Below are positions 34,743 to 42,171 of a DNA stretch of 64,000 bases, piece by piece. Each line of letters starts with the position of its first letter. Within the stretch, counting starts at the first letter, position 1. Made by a program: the position numbers and the translations under genes. A model generated the notes under the pieces. It saw only the letters and a list, made by a program, of their open reading frames with translations. It searched no databases and was not told where the DNA came from. The DNA is from Halorubrum halodurans (GTDB taxonomy: Archaea > Halobacteriota > Halobacteria > Halobacteriales > Haloferacaceae). The stretch is from the NCBI RefSeq assembly GCF_002252985.1, contig NZ_NHPJ01000059.1:29123-93122 (forward strand). Direction: 5' to 3'.

Positions 34743-35633
34743 ATGCTGTTCCAGCCCAAAGGTATGCGTATGTCATCGGAGTCTGAGAGGAGCTCACCGC
34801 TCCCCGATTCGGATGAGATCGCCAGGCGGGCCGAACGGCAGCGTAGTCTGTACGAGGTGACCGCCGAGAATCCAGACCGGGTGGTGCCAGCGATGTTCAT
34901 CGAGGACTGCGCCCGGTGCGAAGCGCTCGCCGACAAGCGGCGTCGTGAGGGCTTCTATAAACACTTCTATCGGACACTCCCTGACCGAGAAACGGCGGAG
35001 CTGTCCAGCGACGATCTCCCCGAGGAGATTCAGTCTGCTGCGCCCGTCCATCGTGCAATCGATGATACGACTCTCGAGGATGAGAGCGCCGACGTGGCTT
35101 CCGTCTCGGAGCTGTGGGAGCAGATCGGTACTGGTGAGCACCCGGGCAAGCTGTGTCAAGCTCCGCTGGTCCACTACATCGACCGTGAGGACTGCTATAT
35201 CCACGCAGAACCAACGCGAGTCGGCTTCAGCTATGGTCTCCCCGTGTTCGTGTACAAACGCCGGCAATCGGACAACCACTACGGAGTCTTCTTCTCGAGT
35301 GAGAAGGCGTATCTGTGGCTCTGTGGGTGGATTCTTCACGCAAACGGATTCTTCGACCCGAAAGAGTTCATCCCATCACTCTACTTCTTGAAGGCCTCGG
35401 ACCCATCCACAGTTGCTCCTGAGCTGGTGTCCAAAACAGAAGATCTCGTGTTTCGTAACGGATTCCCTGGCATAGATGCGCCCGAAATCACAGACCTGCC
35501 GGACGGGGTCAATCTGTACCAATTCCCGTACAGCAAGGACATGTATGCGGATCAGTTTGCTCGATGGCGCCGTCTCTACTTCGACGAGCGAACCCCTCGT
35601 GGATGCGGGTCCTGCGACGTGTGTCGGGCGTAG
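34743..35633 (+). CDS. Hypothetical cytosolic protein
   Basis: 296 aa from the ATG at 34743; ATGs at 34764 and 34770 are alternatives. A helical start (PDSDEIARRAERQRSLYEVT) is followed by FIEDCARCEALADKRRREGF, then a mixed domain with YGVFFSSEKAYLWLCGWILH. It ends in CGSCDVCRA, a possible metal knuckle together with the earlier CARC. I do not recognise a family. It runs against the local strand bias and has no array-type leader; a TATA-like run (TTAAACCCGGTTAAAAA) lies near 34673. Confidence 0.6.
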   Translation: MLFQPKGMRMSSESERSSPLPDSDEIARRAERQRSLYEVTAENPDRVVPAMFIEDCARCEALADKRRREGFYKHFYRTLPDRETAELSSDDLPEEIQSAAPVHRAIDDTTLEDESADVASVSELWEQIGTGEHPGKLCQAPLVHYIDREDCYIHAEPTRVGFSYGLPVFVYKRRQSDNHYGVFFSSEKAYLWLCGWILHANGFFDPKEFIPSLYFLKASDPSTVAPELVSKTEDLVFRNGFPGIDAPEITDLPDGVNLYQFPYSKDMYADQFARWRRLYFDERTPRGCGSCDVCRA

Positions 35634-35655
35634 ATTCACCGCTTTAACGCGTGCT

Positions 35656-36051
35656 CTACGCCAGATGCGACACCTCTGATGGTTCCTCGACGTCGTCGAA
35701 CTCGCCGCGCTCGACAGGTTCCCAGTCCTCACCTGGCTCCGGACTCCACCAGTCGACCTCGTAGGCGCCCGGTGCGCCGAAGATTTTCACGCGCGCCGAC
35801 CCATCAGGCAGGTCGCGGCGCAGTTTCTCGTCGACGTGGAGGTTCCAGGTCGTGGTAGAATCGAAGCAGGCGAGCACGGCCTCCTCGTAGCCGCGTGTCT
35901 CTCGGGATTCTTGGAGTTCGACCTGTGTGTTGCAGTTCTTGCAGAACACACCTTCGAACGGAATGTGACTGAATATCTCGTGCCCGCAGACGGGACACCA
36001 GAGGAACTCGAACAGTGCTTCGCTGTGGCGGTCGATGACTTCCAGACTCAT
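35656..36051 (-). CDS. Zinc-ribbon hypothetical protein
   Basis: 131 aa from the ATG at 36051. A zinc ribbon occupies residues 18-45 (LWCPVCGHEIF and GVFCKNCNTQ), followed by an acidic beta-rich part with DSTTTWNLHVDEKLRRDLPD and a disordered end. It is preceded by leader copy 8. No family recognised; single zinc ribbons of this type often contact nucleic acid. Confidence 0.65.
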   Translation of the reverse strand: MSLEVIDRHSEALFEFLWCPVCGHEIFSHIPFEGVFCKNCNTQVELQESRETRGYEEAVLACFDSTTTWNLHVDEKLRRDLPDGSARVKIFGAPGAYEVDWWSPEPGEDWEPVERGEFDDVEEPSEVSHLA

Positions 36052-36075
36052 CTGTGAATCTGGCCCGATTGAGAC

Positions 36076-36104
36076 GGGCCACCCATTCCGGCCCAAAATA
36101 AACG
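36076..36104 (-). promoter_or_regulatory. Leader element copy 8
   Basis: Minus strand: GACGTTTATTTT, then arms GGGCC and GGCCC around a loop with GGAATGGGT. The stem is a third sequence class with the same loop core. The ATG is 24 nt below. Confidence 0.65.
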
Positions 36105-36128
36105 TCACCGCAGATACGCTCCTATCAA

Positions 36129-36494
36129 TCAGCGCTCGGCGCCGTACACGATTCGCGAGGATGTTTCGTACCCACAGTTCCGACACTCGACCCAGCGCTG
36201 AACCTTCGCGCCGTCAGCCGTTTTTCCGCCGATTGCCACATCGCTGTTCGGACACTCGGGACAACTCAGTTCGGGCGCTGGCCGTTCCCGGAGCTCGTTA
36301 CGGAACGATTTCGCGTCTTTCGTCTCGTACCCCCGCGACCACACTGGGTAGCCGTCGACGAGGATTACGCCACGCCACTTGTAGCGGTACGAGTCCGGTG
36401 CTCGGTGTAAGACTGCCCGAGCTCCGGTCTCGGTGTTCCGGTATGCGAGTGTGGGCGACCGACTCTCGCGCTTCCAATTTGTGATCCGGGACAT
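36129..36494 (-). CDS. Hypothetical protein with a CPEC...CRNC zinc ribbon
   Basis: 121 aa. The N-terminal half is beta-rich (AVLHRAPDSYRYKWRGVILV, then DGYPVWSRGY). The C-terminal half has LSCPECPNSDVAIGGKTADG and WVECRNCGYETSS, a four-cysteine ribbon. It starts 3 nt after the stop of the upstream gene, with no leader of its own, so it is the second gene of a two-gene operon. Confidence 0.65.
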   Translation of the reverse strand: MSRITNWKRESRSPTLAYRNTETGARAVLHRAPDSYRYKWRGVILVDGYPVWSRGYETKDAKSFRNELRERPAPELSCPECPNSDVAIGGKTADGAKVQRWVECRNCGYETSSRIVYGAER

Positions 36495-36497
36495 CTG

Positions 36498-36989
36498 TTA
36501 GAAGTGGACGTCGGCGGGCACGATCCAGAGTTCCTCGCTCTCCTCCAGCACTCGATCCAGCTGCTCACGGTGACGGATCCCGTTCGCATATTCGTTGTAC
36601 AGGAAGATTGTTGGCCCGTCGTAGGCGCCGACCTGGTGGAAGGCGTGCCGAGCGAGATCTTCGTCGCGCATGATCTCCTCATCGGAAAGTTCGTCAAGTG
36701 CCTCCCTCACCCGTTCGAGATTGCGCTCGAACTCCTCTTTCGTCGCCTCCCAGCCACACTCAAGCAGGTCTTGGCCGTCATCGGAGTCGACGGGGGCTGC
36801 AGTCGGTAACTCACCCCATCGCGCCTTCCCCGCAACGGACGTGTCCTCCTCATCGAACGTCACGTGGTAGTCGAAGACAGCGCCGGCGTGTGGGTCCGCG
36901 CCGACCAGGCGGTCGAACACCGACTTTCCGCTGGCCAGTGCGTCGTCGTGGGTCGATTCTTCTACCAGAGCGTAAATTACCATGTGCAT
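36498..36989 (-). CDS. Hypothetical protein of the leader-linked array
   Basis: 163 aa if begun at the ATG at 36989; a second ATG at 36983 is equally possible (MVIYALVEESTHDDALA). An alpha/beta protein with VFDRLVGADPHAGAVFDYHV, then a helical part (ATKEEFERNLERVREALDEL) and a closing ELWIVPADVHF. The WIVPA ending recurs in the gene at 46269. First gene of an operon with the 121-aa zinc ribbon gene; leader copy 9 is upstream. Confidence 0.65.
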   Translation of the reverse strand: MHMVIYALVEESTHDDALASGKSVFDRLVGADPHAGAVFDYHVTFDEEDTSVAGKARWGELPTAAPVDSDDGQDLLECGWEATKEEFERNLERVREALDELSDEEIMRDEDLARHAFHQVGAYDGPTIFLYNEYANGIRHREQLDRVLEESEELWIVPADVHF

Positions 36990-37040
36990 CTCGAACACCT
37001 CGAAACGCCGACGCACCGGGAATCGTTGCTCGCTCCAGCT

Positions 37041-37073
37041 GCGCCGGCACCCATCGCCGGCGCTCGAAAAACC
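37041..37073 (-). promoter_or_regulatory. Leader element copy 9
   Basis: Minus strand: GGGTTTTTCGA, then GCGCCGGC, loop GATGGGT, GCCGGCGC. The 23-base stem-loop is identical to copy 7, 2.4 kb away, which suggests recent duplication or gene conversion between leaders. Confidence 0.7.
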
Positions 37074-37092
37074 CTGATCTAGCGGTCGATTC

Positions 37093-37515
37093 TTAGGACT
37101 CGTTCGTTCGATCGACTGTGATGGTCAGGTTTCCGGACTCGTAGTCAGCTTCGAAGTCGACGGTGAACGCATCCGAGTCATATGCGGCGTGGTAGGCGCG
37201 GTGACGCCTTAGCGAGCCCGTCGCCTTGAAGTGGAAGAACGCAGCCGACGTGTAGGGCTTACTCTGCGTCTCGATTTGCGTCTCAACTGACGCCGGAAGT
37301 GCAATCTGTGGCGTGTCGGTGTCAATACTCGCAGCGAACTCCTTCGCTTCCTCGACGGTCGCCTGTGAATGTGCGGGCGTCTCGCCAGTGAGCACGTTCA
37401 CCGGTGTCTCCGTCTCATCGGTGAACAGGACATCGTGGAAGGTGCGCGTCCCGAGGACTGCGTCGGGATCTAACTCGCAATCGTGGAATGGATCGTCGTC
37501 TGAATTCTCGGGCAT
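37093..37515 (-). CDS. Hypothetical acidic protein of the leader-linked array
   Basis: 140 aa from the ATG at 37515 (MPENSDDDPFHDCEL). The first 75 residues are acidic and probably loosely folded; the rest is a beta-rich domain with KPYTSAAFFHFKATGSLRRH and FTVDFEADYESGNLTITVDR. I do not recognise a family. Leader copy 10 lies 19 nt upstream. Confidence 0.6.
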   Translation of the reverse strand: MPENSDDDPFHDCELDPDAVLGTRTFHDVLFTDETETPVNVLTGETPAHSQATVEEAKEFAASIDTDTPQIALPASVETQIETQSKPYTSAAFFHFKATGSLRRHRAYHAAYDSDAFTVDFEADYESGNLTITVDRTNES

Positions 37516-37533
37516 CAAATCACGAGCCAACGG

Positions 37534-37570
37534 TGGGGCTCAGTCCTTTCTGCCCCAGACAAACCACAAC
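37534..37570 (-). promoter_or_regulatory. Leader element copy 10
   Basis: Minus strand: GTTGTGGTTTGTC, then arms TGGGGC and GCCCCA around a 12-nt loop (AGAAAGGACTGA). Here the purine arm comes first, the reverse of most copies, and the loop core is only partly kept. Confidence 0.55.
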
Positions 37571-37636
37571 TAGTCTCGATGTAGCGGAGGTAAGTCCCGA
37601 AAGAAGAGCGTCCTGCCCGCACTTCCCGCCGCAGAA

Positions 37637-40009
37637 TCAGGCGTCGATGATTCGATCGGGCTCGATTCGTGACAACCGCATCGCGTTCCCGGTGACGCCG
37701 AGGCTCATCCCCATATCTCCGACAACGACTGCCAGCGCAACGCTGACCAGGCCCAGCGGCACGCCTAGCGCGAGCAGAAGCTTCACGCCGAGGCTCGCCC
37801 AGATGTTCTGCCGGATCACGCCGTTGGCCGTATGCGACAGGTCGTACAGGTACGGGAGTTTCCCGATGTCGTCGCCCATCAACGCAATATCAGCCGTTTC
37901 GAGGGCGGTGTCGGTGCCCGCCGCGCCCATCGCGATGCCGACCTCCGCAGTGGCCAGCGCGGGGGCGTCATTGATGCCGTCGCCGACCATCGCGACCTCC
38001 CCGTACTCCGCCTGTAACTCCTCGACTGCGTCGACCTTCTCGTCGGGTAGGAGTTCGGCGCGATATTCATCGACACCGACCTGCTCGGCGATGGCGCGGG
38101 CGGTGCCCTCGTTGTCCCCGGTCAGCATCACCACGCGCTCGACGCCCAGCTCGTGCAGGCGTTCGACAGCCCGCTTCGAGGCCGGGCGCACCTCGTCGGC
38201 GATGGCGATTGCACCCAGCAGTTCCGACTCCGTCCCGACGATAACGACCGTCTTGCCCTCCCGCTCCAGTGAGGTGAGCGCGTCCTCGGCGAACGCCCCG
38301 TCGTCGGCCTCGGTCGCCTCTTCCGCCACGACGCCGCCGTCTGTCTCGCGGCGTGCTCGAGCGAGGTCGAAGCCCAGCTCCTCGAAGAGCGCGGGCTTGC
38401 CCGCATAGTACGTCTCGCCGTCGATCTCGCCCCGGATGCCCTTCCCCGTGAGGCTCTCGAAGCCACTCGGGTCGGGCAGGTCGCCCACGCCCGCCTCCTC
38501 AGCACGGGCGAGAATCGCCGCAGCGATGGGGTGCTCACTGCGCCGCTCCAGCCCGGCGGCGCGACGGAGCAGATCATCCTCAGTGGTGTCGCCGACCGGG
38601 ACGACATCGGTGACGGCGAGTTCGCCCTTCGTGAGCGTCCCCGTCTTGTCGAGCGCGACGGCATCGACTTCGCCCATCGCTTCGAGGTAGTTGCCGCCCT
38701 TGATCAGGACGCCGTTCTTCGCGGCGCTGGTGATGCCCGACACCACCGAGACGGGTGTGGAGATGACGAACGCACAGGGGCAGGCGATTACCAGCAGGGT
38801 GAGCCCGCGGATGAACCAGGTCTGCCAGTCGCCGGCGAAAGTGAACCCGTACCCGGCCACGTCCACCGAGATGGGGTCGGCGATAACCAGCGGCGGGATA
38901 GCGGCGGTCAGGATTGCCAGCACGACGACGAGGGGTGTGTAGTAGCCGGAGAAGCGGTCGACGAACTGCTCAGACTCGGTCTTCTTCGCCTGTGCGCCCT
39001 GTACCATCTCGATGATGCGCGAGAGCGTCGAATCGCCAGCGGTCGAGGTGACCTCTACCTCGAGGTACCCCTCTTCGTTGATCGCGCCGGCGTAGACCTC
39101 GTCGCCGGCAGTCTTGTCGACGGGGACGCTCTCGCCCGTGATCGGCGACTGGTCGACTGCACTCTCGCCGTCGATGACCGTTCCGTCGAGCGGAATCTTG
39201 TCGCCGGGGCGGACGACGACGGTCTCGCCAACGTCGACCTCCTCGGCGGGAACGGTCACTTCCTCACCATCGCGAAGGACGGTCGCCTCGTCGGGCGAGA
39301 GTTCCATCAGCTCGCGCAGGGAGTCCCGTGCCCTGTCCATCGCGTAGTCCTCGAGCAGCTCGGCGATGCTGAATAGGACGGCCAGCGTGGCGGCCTCGAC
39401 GAAGTAGCCGATACCGGTCGCCGCGATGATCGCCGTCCCCATCAGCAGGTCGATGTCGAGGCTTCGGTTCTTCGCGGAGTAGTACCCGCTACGGACGACG
39501 GGGATGCCGCTGGCGGCGACGGCGCCGAGGAACAGGACATCTGCGATGTGGAGCGGGTACTCGAGGACGCTCGCCACCGTGACGTTCTGTCCTGCGAGGA
39601 GGAACTCGAAGAGGAGCCCGGCGGTGAGGAACGCCGCGCCGAGCCACGTCTTCTTCGCGCGAGGACTCGTCCAGACCTCCGATGGTGGCGCGATGTCGAC
39701 GCCGTCGGTCGCCTGGTTGTCCTCATCATCGCCCTCAGCGTCCGAGCCCCCGACGACCTCGTAGCCGGCGCCTTCAATCGCCTTGATTACGTCGGCTTCG
39801 CTAGTCCGATCAGGGTCGTACGTGACGTTGGCCGTGCCGGTGGTCGGCTGGAGCGTGGCGTCAGTAATGCCGTCGACACGCTGGAGGCTCTTGTCCACCT
39901 TTTGGGCGCAAGAGGGACAGTCCATCTCGGGAACGGCGAGGCGGGCGGTCAGCTCACGTCGCTGCCCGCCGCCGCTCGTTCCTCCTGCTGCGTCCGGATT
40001 CTCTGTCAT
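37637..40009 (-). CDS. zntA: Zn/Cd/Pb-type P1B ATPase, second copy
   Basis: 790 aa from the ATG at 40009. One HMA domain (MDCPSCAQK) instead of two, then TGES, CPC (about residue 408), DKTGT (about 453) and VGDGINDAP. The last span has GDMGMSLGVTGNAMRL with the P1B-2 aspartate. Closely related to the pump at 26101 through the core but richer in GC, so it probably came separately. A bat-type regulator is 60 nt upstream on the same strand and a palindrome lies in the promoter. Confidence 0.9.
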   Translation of the reverse strand: MTENPDAAGGTSGGGQRRELTARLAVPEMDCPSCAQKVDKSLQRVDGITDATLQPTTGTANVTYDPDRTSEADVIKAIEGAGYEVVGGSDAEGDDEDNQATDGVDIAPPSEVWTSPRAKKTWLGAAFLTAGLLFEFLLAGQNVTVASVLEYPLHIADVLFLGAVAASGIPVVRSGYYSAKNRSLDIDLLMGTAIIAATGIGYFVEAATLAVLFSIAELLEDYAMDRARDSLRELMELSPDEATVLRDGEEVTVPAEEVDVGETVVVRPGDKIPLDGTVIDGESAVDQSPITGESVPVDKTAGDEVYAGAINEEGYLEVEVTSTAGDSTLSRIIEMVQGAQAKKTESEQFVDRFSGYYTPLVVVLAILTAAIPPLVIADPISVDVAGYGFTFAGDWQTWFIRGLTLLVIACPCAFVISTPVSVVSGITSAAKNGVLIKGGNYLEAMGEVDAVALDKTGTLTKGELAVTDVVPVGDTTEDDLLRRAAGLERRSEHPIAAAILARAEEAGVGDLPDPSGFESLTGKGIRGEIDGETYYAGKPALFEELGFDLARARRETDGGVVAEEATEADDGAFAEDALTSLEREGKTVVIVGTESELLGAIAIADEVRPASKRAVERLHELGVERVVMLTGDNEGTARAIAEQVGVDEYRAELLPDEKVDAVEELQAEYGEVAMVGDGINDAPALATAEVGIAMGAAGTDTALETADIALMGDDIGKLPYLYDLSHTANGVIRQNIWASLGVKLLLALGVPLGLVSVALAVVVGDMGMSLGVTGNAMRLSRIEPDRIIDA

Positions 40010-40046
40010 CACGTCACGGTAGGAGCGGGAGTTCGATATGTCTTTA

Positions 40047-40060
40047 TTGGAATATTCCAA
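40047..40060. promoter_or_regulatory. Palindromic candidate operator before the second Zn/Cd ATPase gene
   Basis: TTGGAATATTCCAA is a perfect 14-bp palindrome 38 nt upstream of the ATG, directly next to the TATA-like TTATT on the same strand. A regulator bound here would cover the promoter. The flanking bat-type protein is one candidate. Confidence 0.6.
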
Positions 40061-40069
40061 CTACGGCCT

Positions 40070-40816
40070 TCAGTGGGATGCCAGCCGTTCTTCCGCTACC
40101 CGCTCGCCGGCGACATGTTGCTTCGCCAAATGTTCTTCCGCCCGACGGAGTCGGTAGGTGAGTGTTGACCGTGGCACGTCGAGATGCTCGGCGAGCTCGC
40201 CGACGTCGACCTCACGGGGTGATTCGTAGTAGCCGTGTTCGACCGCGGCCTGAAGCGCGGCCTCCTGGGCTGGCGGGAGGCCGCTCGGTGTCCCGTCGCG
40301 TCCCCTAGCTGATGTTGTGTCCGCTGTGCGGAGCATCTCCATCTGGGCGCACTCCCCGACGGCGACTTTGAGAGCGTCGAAGAACGCCGCCATGTCGCCC
40401 TCACCGGAGTGGATGAGTCGCCACGTGTAGTGGCGGCCCTCGTGACGAGTCTCGAACAGCACGCCGTCGCCGAGGTGGTCGCGAGCGATGTGGGGGACTG
40501 AGGCGCAGGTCGGAGTGCGCTCCCAATCTGAGTAGAGGATGAGCGCGTCGTCCGTGCGGTCGAGGACGCGGGTGGTCTGTGTGGCGCCGCAATCCTCAGT
40601 CGCCAGACAGTCGGCGTAGTAGTCGCCGGTGAGAAAGGCGTCCTCGATAGCGTCGAGCGCCTCAGGAGTTCCGGTAGCATGGTCGACCCGCCAGAGACGT
40701 TCGGCAGTGGCGTGCAGCGAGAGCGAGCGGACGCGGGCGTCGGAGTGGTCGGCGAGAGCGTCAGCCACCCTGTTACAGCCGGGCTCGTATTCGAGAGCGA
40801 AGACGAGTTCGCGCAT
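40070..40816 (-). CDS. Bat-type HTH-10 transcription regulator
   Basis: 248 aa from the ATG at 40816. The C-terminal 55 residues are the bacterio-opsin-activator HTH (LPPAQEAALQAAVEHGYYES, then REVDVGELAEHLDVPRSTLT and YRLRRAEEHL). The N-terminal part carries several cysteines (GDYYADCLATEDCGATQ, TPTCASVPHI, VGECAQME) and histidines that could bind zinc or cadmium. It lies upstream of the metal pump gene on the same strand, so it is probably its sensor. Confidence 0.8.
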   Translation of the reverse strand: MRELVFALEYEPGCNRVADALADHSDARVRSLSLHATAERLWRVDHATGTPEALDAIEDAFLTGDYYADCLATEDCGATQTTRVLDRTDDALILYSDWERTPTCASVPHIARDHLGDGVLFETRHEGRHYTWRLIHSGEGDMAAFFDALKVAVGECAQMEMLRTADTTSARGRDGTPSGLPPAQEAALQAAVEHGYYESPREVDVGELAEHLDVPRSTLTYRLRRAEEHLAKQHVAGERVAEERLASH

Positions 40817-40877
40817 ACCCCGTCTAAGGCCTGCTACGACATAACCCATGGCCTGCAGCGTTGTCGACCAGTAGACC

Positions 40878-41162
40878 TCAGATTACGTCGTCAGGGTCGT
40901 GAACTTCCTGCATTCGCTGTGCTTCGGCCGCGTATTGCTCTTGGAGGTCGGGGTCATCGACCATGCCAAGATTGCCGGGTTCAGCATCGACTGCTGCTGT
41001 CGTGTCTCGGACGTCGGTGAAGGACGTGAGTGCGCGTTCCTTCCGATAGTACTGTTCTCCATCGGGCGTCGCGTAGGTGAGGATGATCAGGTTCTGTTCG
41101 TCATCGGAGTACGTTCGTTCGACAAGCCAGACACGAAGACCGTCTTCAGATTGATTTGACAT
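40878..41162 (-). CDS. Small hypothetical protein
   Basis: 94 aa from the ATG at 41162 (MSNQSEDGLRVWLVERTYSD). A single beta-rich domain (NLIILTYATPDGEQYYRKER) with a helical, acidic C-terminus (QEQYAAEAQRMQEVHDPDD). No family recognised. No hairpin leader, only a CCCC run upstream, so it may be read from the promoter of the 220-aa gene 38 nt before it. Confidence 0.6.
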   Translation of the reverse strand: MSNQSEDGLRVWLVERTYSDDEQNLIILTYATPDGEQYYRKERALTSFTDVRDTTAAVDAEPGNLGMVDDPDLQEQYAAEAQRMQEVHDPDDVI

Positions 41163-41199
41163 ACTTGTGTGTTCCCCGGTATCCACTAAGGGATTGGTG

Positions 41200-41862
41200 T
41201 TACGGCTTGCCGAGACTCGCTGTCTCGAAGGGTGATTCTTCGGTCGGAATGAGCAGCTCCTGTCGGTCTCCGACTCGTTCGGCCAGCTTCCGTTTCAGGT
41301 ACTGTCTCGCCGTCGACGGCGTGAAGACGCCCTTGTCGAGCATATCGCCGACGACGTCTTTGAGGGCCGCAAACTGTCCCTGCAGGTGGCCGTCGCCGAC
41401 CGGCTCGCCGTCGTACCAGCGCACCGTCGCGAGCGCGCCGTTCCCCACCGTCTCTCCCTGTTCGACTGTCTCTGAATCGTACTGCAGCCCGAACCATAGC
41501 GTCCGATAAGCGGTCACCTCGAACGTCGTCGACACCACGTAGAACGCCTCGTGGTGGAGGTAGTCGAGATGGTCAGCGACGATCTCGTCAAGCGAGAGGC
41601 CTGTAGCACGGGGTTTTGGCTCGACGACCGTCGGCGGTCGATCCTCACCGGCCAGGTAGCCGTCGACGGCGTCTGCCTCGAGGCCATCGGCCAACTCCGC
41701 GAGGAGCTGCTTCGCCCACTTGGAGTCGGTGTCTTCGCCACCGAACGGCGACTCCGCCGAGATTCGATGTTTGAGCTTCAGATTTGCTGCACCCCAGTGG
41801 CTGTAGTGGAGCGTGTACTGTCCGTCTGTGCGTTCGTACGCAACAAGTGCGCGGTGACCCAT
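41200..41862 (-). CDS. Conserved haloarchaeal hypothetical protein (DUF6735-like)
   Basis: 220 aa from the ATG at 41862. It opens MGHRALVAYERTDGQYTLHY and SHWGAANLKLKHRI, the start I associate with a haloarchaeal family, DUF6735; this is from memory. The middle carries VADHLDYLHHEAFYVVSTTF and the C-terminus is helical and basic (TARQYLKRKLAERVGDRQEL). It is preceded by leader copy 11. Function unknown. Confidence 0.7.
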   Translation of the reverse strand: MGHRALVAYERTDGQYTLHYSHWGAANLKLKHRISAESPFGGEDTDSKWAKQLLAELADGLEADAVDGYLAGEDRPPTVVEPKPRATGLSLDEIVADHLDYLHHEAFYVVSTTFEVTAYRTLWFGLQYDSETVEQGETVGNGALATVRWYDGEPVGDGHLQGQFAALKDVVGDMLDKGVFTPSTARQYLKRKLAERVGDRQELLIPTEESPFETASLGKP

Positions 41863-41900
41863 TTGAACACTCACCTCGCAGGGCGACCGCGACTGGATCG

Positions 41901-41930
41901 CCCCGCACCCCTCTGGGGGGACGAACAACG
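41901..41930 (-). promoter_or_regulatory. Leader element copy 11
   Basis: Minus strand: CGTTGTTCGT, then CCCC left arm and GGGG right arm around a loop with AGAGGGGTGC; an inner CCCC AGA GGGG is also possible. The ATG is 39 nt below. Confidence 0.65.
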
Positions 41931-42137
41931 CTACTCGTCGATCGGGTCGGGGGAACTGAGGTCCGCGTGGAGGACTTCGCCGTCGCGAACGACGTACCGC
42001 TTCGCCAGCACTGGGAAGCGACACTTGGTAAATCCCGCCGTCTGGATATCGAACTCTTCGTCGGCTTCGAGATGGTCGGCGAGTTCTCGCAGGAACTCGT
42101 GGGTCACGATCCCGCCCTCGTAGTCCGGGAACTCCAC
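41931..42137 (-). CDS. Small hypothetical protein, GTG start
   Basis: 68 aa. The GTG at 42137 is supported by an in-frame stop just upstream that overlaps a good ribosome-binding site (GAGGTGA). The sequence is VTHEFLRELADHLEADEEFD in the first half and CRFPVLAKRYVVRDGEVLHA in the second. It sits 34 nt after the TnpB-like gene's stop and may share its transcript. No family recognised. Confidence 0.6.
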   Translation of the reverse strand: MEFPDYEGGIVTHEFLRELADHLEADEEFDIQTAGFTKCRFPVLAKRYVVRDGEVLHADLSSPDPIDE

Positions 42138-42171
42138 AAGTATCGCTCACCTCAAAGTCATCGTAGCCGTT

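Noticed and set aside
38531..39376. 281-codon plus-strand frame in the Zn/Cd ATPase gene
   Set aside because: Antisense of conserved ATPase motifs (DKTGT, CPC, TGES).
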